Shown: piece after piece, positions 63,152-64,000 of the stretch
Position numbering within the stretch: position 1 is the stretch's first letter
Layout of the letters: every line of letters starts with the position of its first letter
Translations under genes and position numbers: made by a program
The notes under the pieces: model-generated
What the model was told of the DNA's origin: nothing
Seen by the model: the letters and a program-made list of their open reading frames with translations, nothing else
Databases searched by the model: none
Source: Cytophagaceae bacterium
Lineage (GTDB): Bacteria; Bacteroidota; Bacteroidia; Cytophagales; Spirosomataceae
DNA: 64,000 nucleotides
Direction: 5' to 3'
NCBI GenBank assembly: GCA_947450365.1
Contig: CANFVE010000009.1
Coordinates: forward strand, 1-64,000

Positions 63152-64000
63152 GTGAACCAGCGATTTAGCCCGTTATTCGTCCTTTTTATCTGCTTTTTAG
63201 TCCTAGGAAATCAACCTATTTGGGCACAAAAAATTATACGAAATCCGTATTTGCAGGAAGTTGGGCCTCGTTCCATCACCATCCGCTATCGAACGGACCA
63301 ACCGACCACGAGCCAGGTGCAATTTAGCCTCGACCCCAAATCCTTTAAACAGGCCAAAATAAAATCAGGCCAGCAAACCGAACACACACTAAAGCTCGAT
63401 TCGCTCCAACCCAATACCACCTATTATTACCGCGTGGTCGCTAGCACCAACGAGGTCCTCGGCGATTCCACCTATTTCTTTAAAACCGCCCCAAACCTAG
63501 GCTCCAAAGAAAAATTTTCCGTTTGGTGCATCGGGGATATGTTTCCAGGCCCAACACAAACGAACGTCTACGAGGGTTTCAAAAAATTCAGTAAAGGAAA
63601 ATACACAAACCTATTTTTAACCGTGGGCGATAATGTCTATGGTGGAGGCACCGATGATGATTTTCAAACGCACTTTTTCAACGTATACCAAAATGGTCCC
63701 CTGCTCAAGCAAAGTCCTCTATTTACTTCGATAGGAAACCATGATTATGATGCCTATGCGAAGAATCAGGATAATCCCAACATGGCCTATTTTCAGAATT
63801 TCAACCTCCCTTCCAATGGCCAATTGGGTGGACTGGCCTCGAATTCAGAAGCATATTATTCGTTCGATTATGGAAATGCGCATTTCATTTGCCTAGATTC
63901 CTATGCCTGGGGAAGAGATAACATGCGTATTTTTGATGGTCCATCCGAACAATTAACCTGGCTAAAAAACGACTTAAAGGCCAATAAATTTCCTTGGGTC
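63152..64000 (+). CDS. Secreted purple-acid-phosphatase-like metallophosphoesterase (3' truncated by window end)
   Basis: Open from a GTG at 63152 to the window edge (283 codons). No ATG gives a better N-terminus: FSPLFVLFICFLVLGNQPIWAQ is the signal peptide. An FN3-like N-terminal domain (PYLQEVGPRSITIRYRT ... LQPNTTYYYRVV) precedes the metal-binding domain, with WCIGD, LTVGDNVYGGG and SIGNHDYDAY for the dinuclear metal site. Expected to hydrolyse phosphate esters in the periplasm. The C-terminus is outside the window. Confidence 0.85.
   Translation, partial: MNQRFSPLFVLFICFLVLGNQPIWAQKIIRNPYLQEVGPRSITIRYRTDQPTTSQVQFSLDPKSFKQAKIKSGQQTEHTLKLDSLQPNTTYYYRVVASTNEVLGDSTYFFKTAPNLGSKEKFSVWCIGDMFPGPTQTNVYEGFKKFSKGKYTNLFLTVGDNVYGGGTDDDFQTHFFNVYQNGPLLKQSPLFTSIGNHDYDAYAKNQDNPNMAYFQNFNLPSNGQLGGLASNSEAYYSFDYGNAHFICLDSYAWGRDNMRIFDGPSEQLTWLKNDLKANKFPWV

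Overview
The window comes from a Bacteroidota chromosome, most likely Cytophagales or a close relative. The evidence is a 287-residue primary sigma factor without region 1.1, promoters of the Bacteroidota form TTTG-N19/20-TAnnTTTG, an HU-CCDC81/SPOR protein, many TPR proteins, lipoproteins and outer-membrane beta-barrels, menaquinone synthesis (MenD), and start codons with no Shine-Dalgarno. Base composition is moderately AT-rich. I could not fix the genus. I saw no insertion sequence, prophage or CRISPR array. Functions are read from motifs; no database search was run.

Bases 1-6819 hold the end of a cytochrome-c-type protein, a small secreted protein and an inorganic-carbon module: DabA and DabB followed by a SulP/BicA-like transporter. 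Bases 7008-14366 are a forward series of secreted catabolic enzymes (Gfo/Idh/MocA oxidoreductase, sialate-O-acetylesterase-like, PIG-L deacetylase, penicillin-acylase family). Bases 18148-14367 (minus) are a four-gene acyl-CoA operon: SDR, acyl-CoA dehydrogenase, APH-type kinase and 3-hydroxyacyl-CoA dehydrogenase. Its composition matches the kinase-dependent 4-hydroxyacyl-CoA route of Pseudomonas lva and animal ACAD10/11. A divergent MDR reductase and an esterase follow.

Bases 20500-29800 are accessory: a small XRE regulator, a subtilisin lipoprotein, a PhyH-family protein, a GH43 enzyme, a three-gene envelope operon ending in OmpA, then a LamG lipoprotein gene broken by an in-frame TAG beside a decayed fragment of a second LamG gene, and tRNA-Lys.

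Bases 29900-43400 are mostly housekeeping: holA, a SlyD-like isomerase, dCMP deaminase, tRNA-Met(CAT), LptF/G permease, rpsO-pnp, rpoD, menD, cyclophilin and an M61 protease. Bases 43543-52026 form a tight six-gene operon (giant TPR protein, beta-barrel, HU-CCDC81/SPOR membrane protein, TonB-like protein, folC, trmB). GapA, dapD, cvfB-like and an XRE-type gene follow.

Bases 55862-56085 hold a cluster of DnaA boxes next to an AT-rich tract, a good oriC candidate. After it come a MazG-type pyrophosphohydrolase, a two-component system, a TPR/coiled-coil protein, gyrA, and a metallophosphoesterase running off the window. The most novel-looking items are the lva-like operon, the oriC candidate, the hairpins and operator-like palindromes between gapA and dapD, the broken LamG locus, and several terminators that abut start codons.
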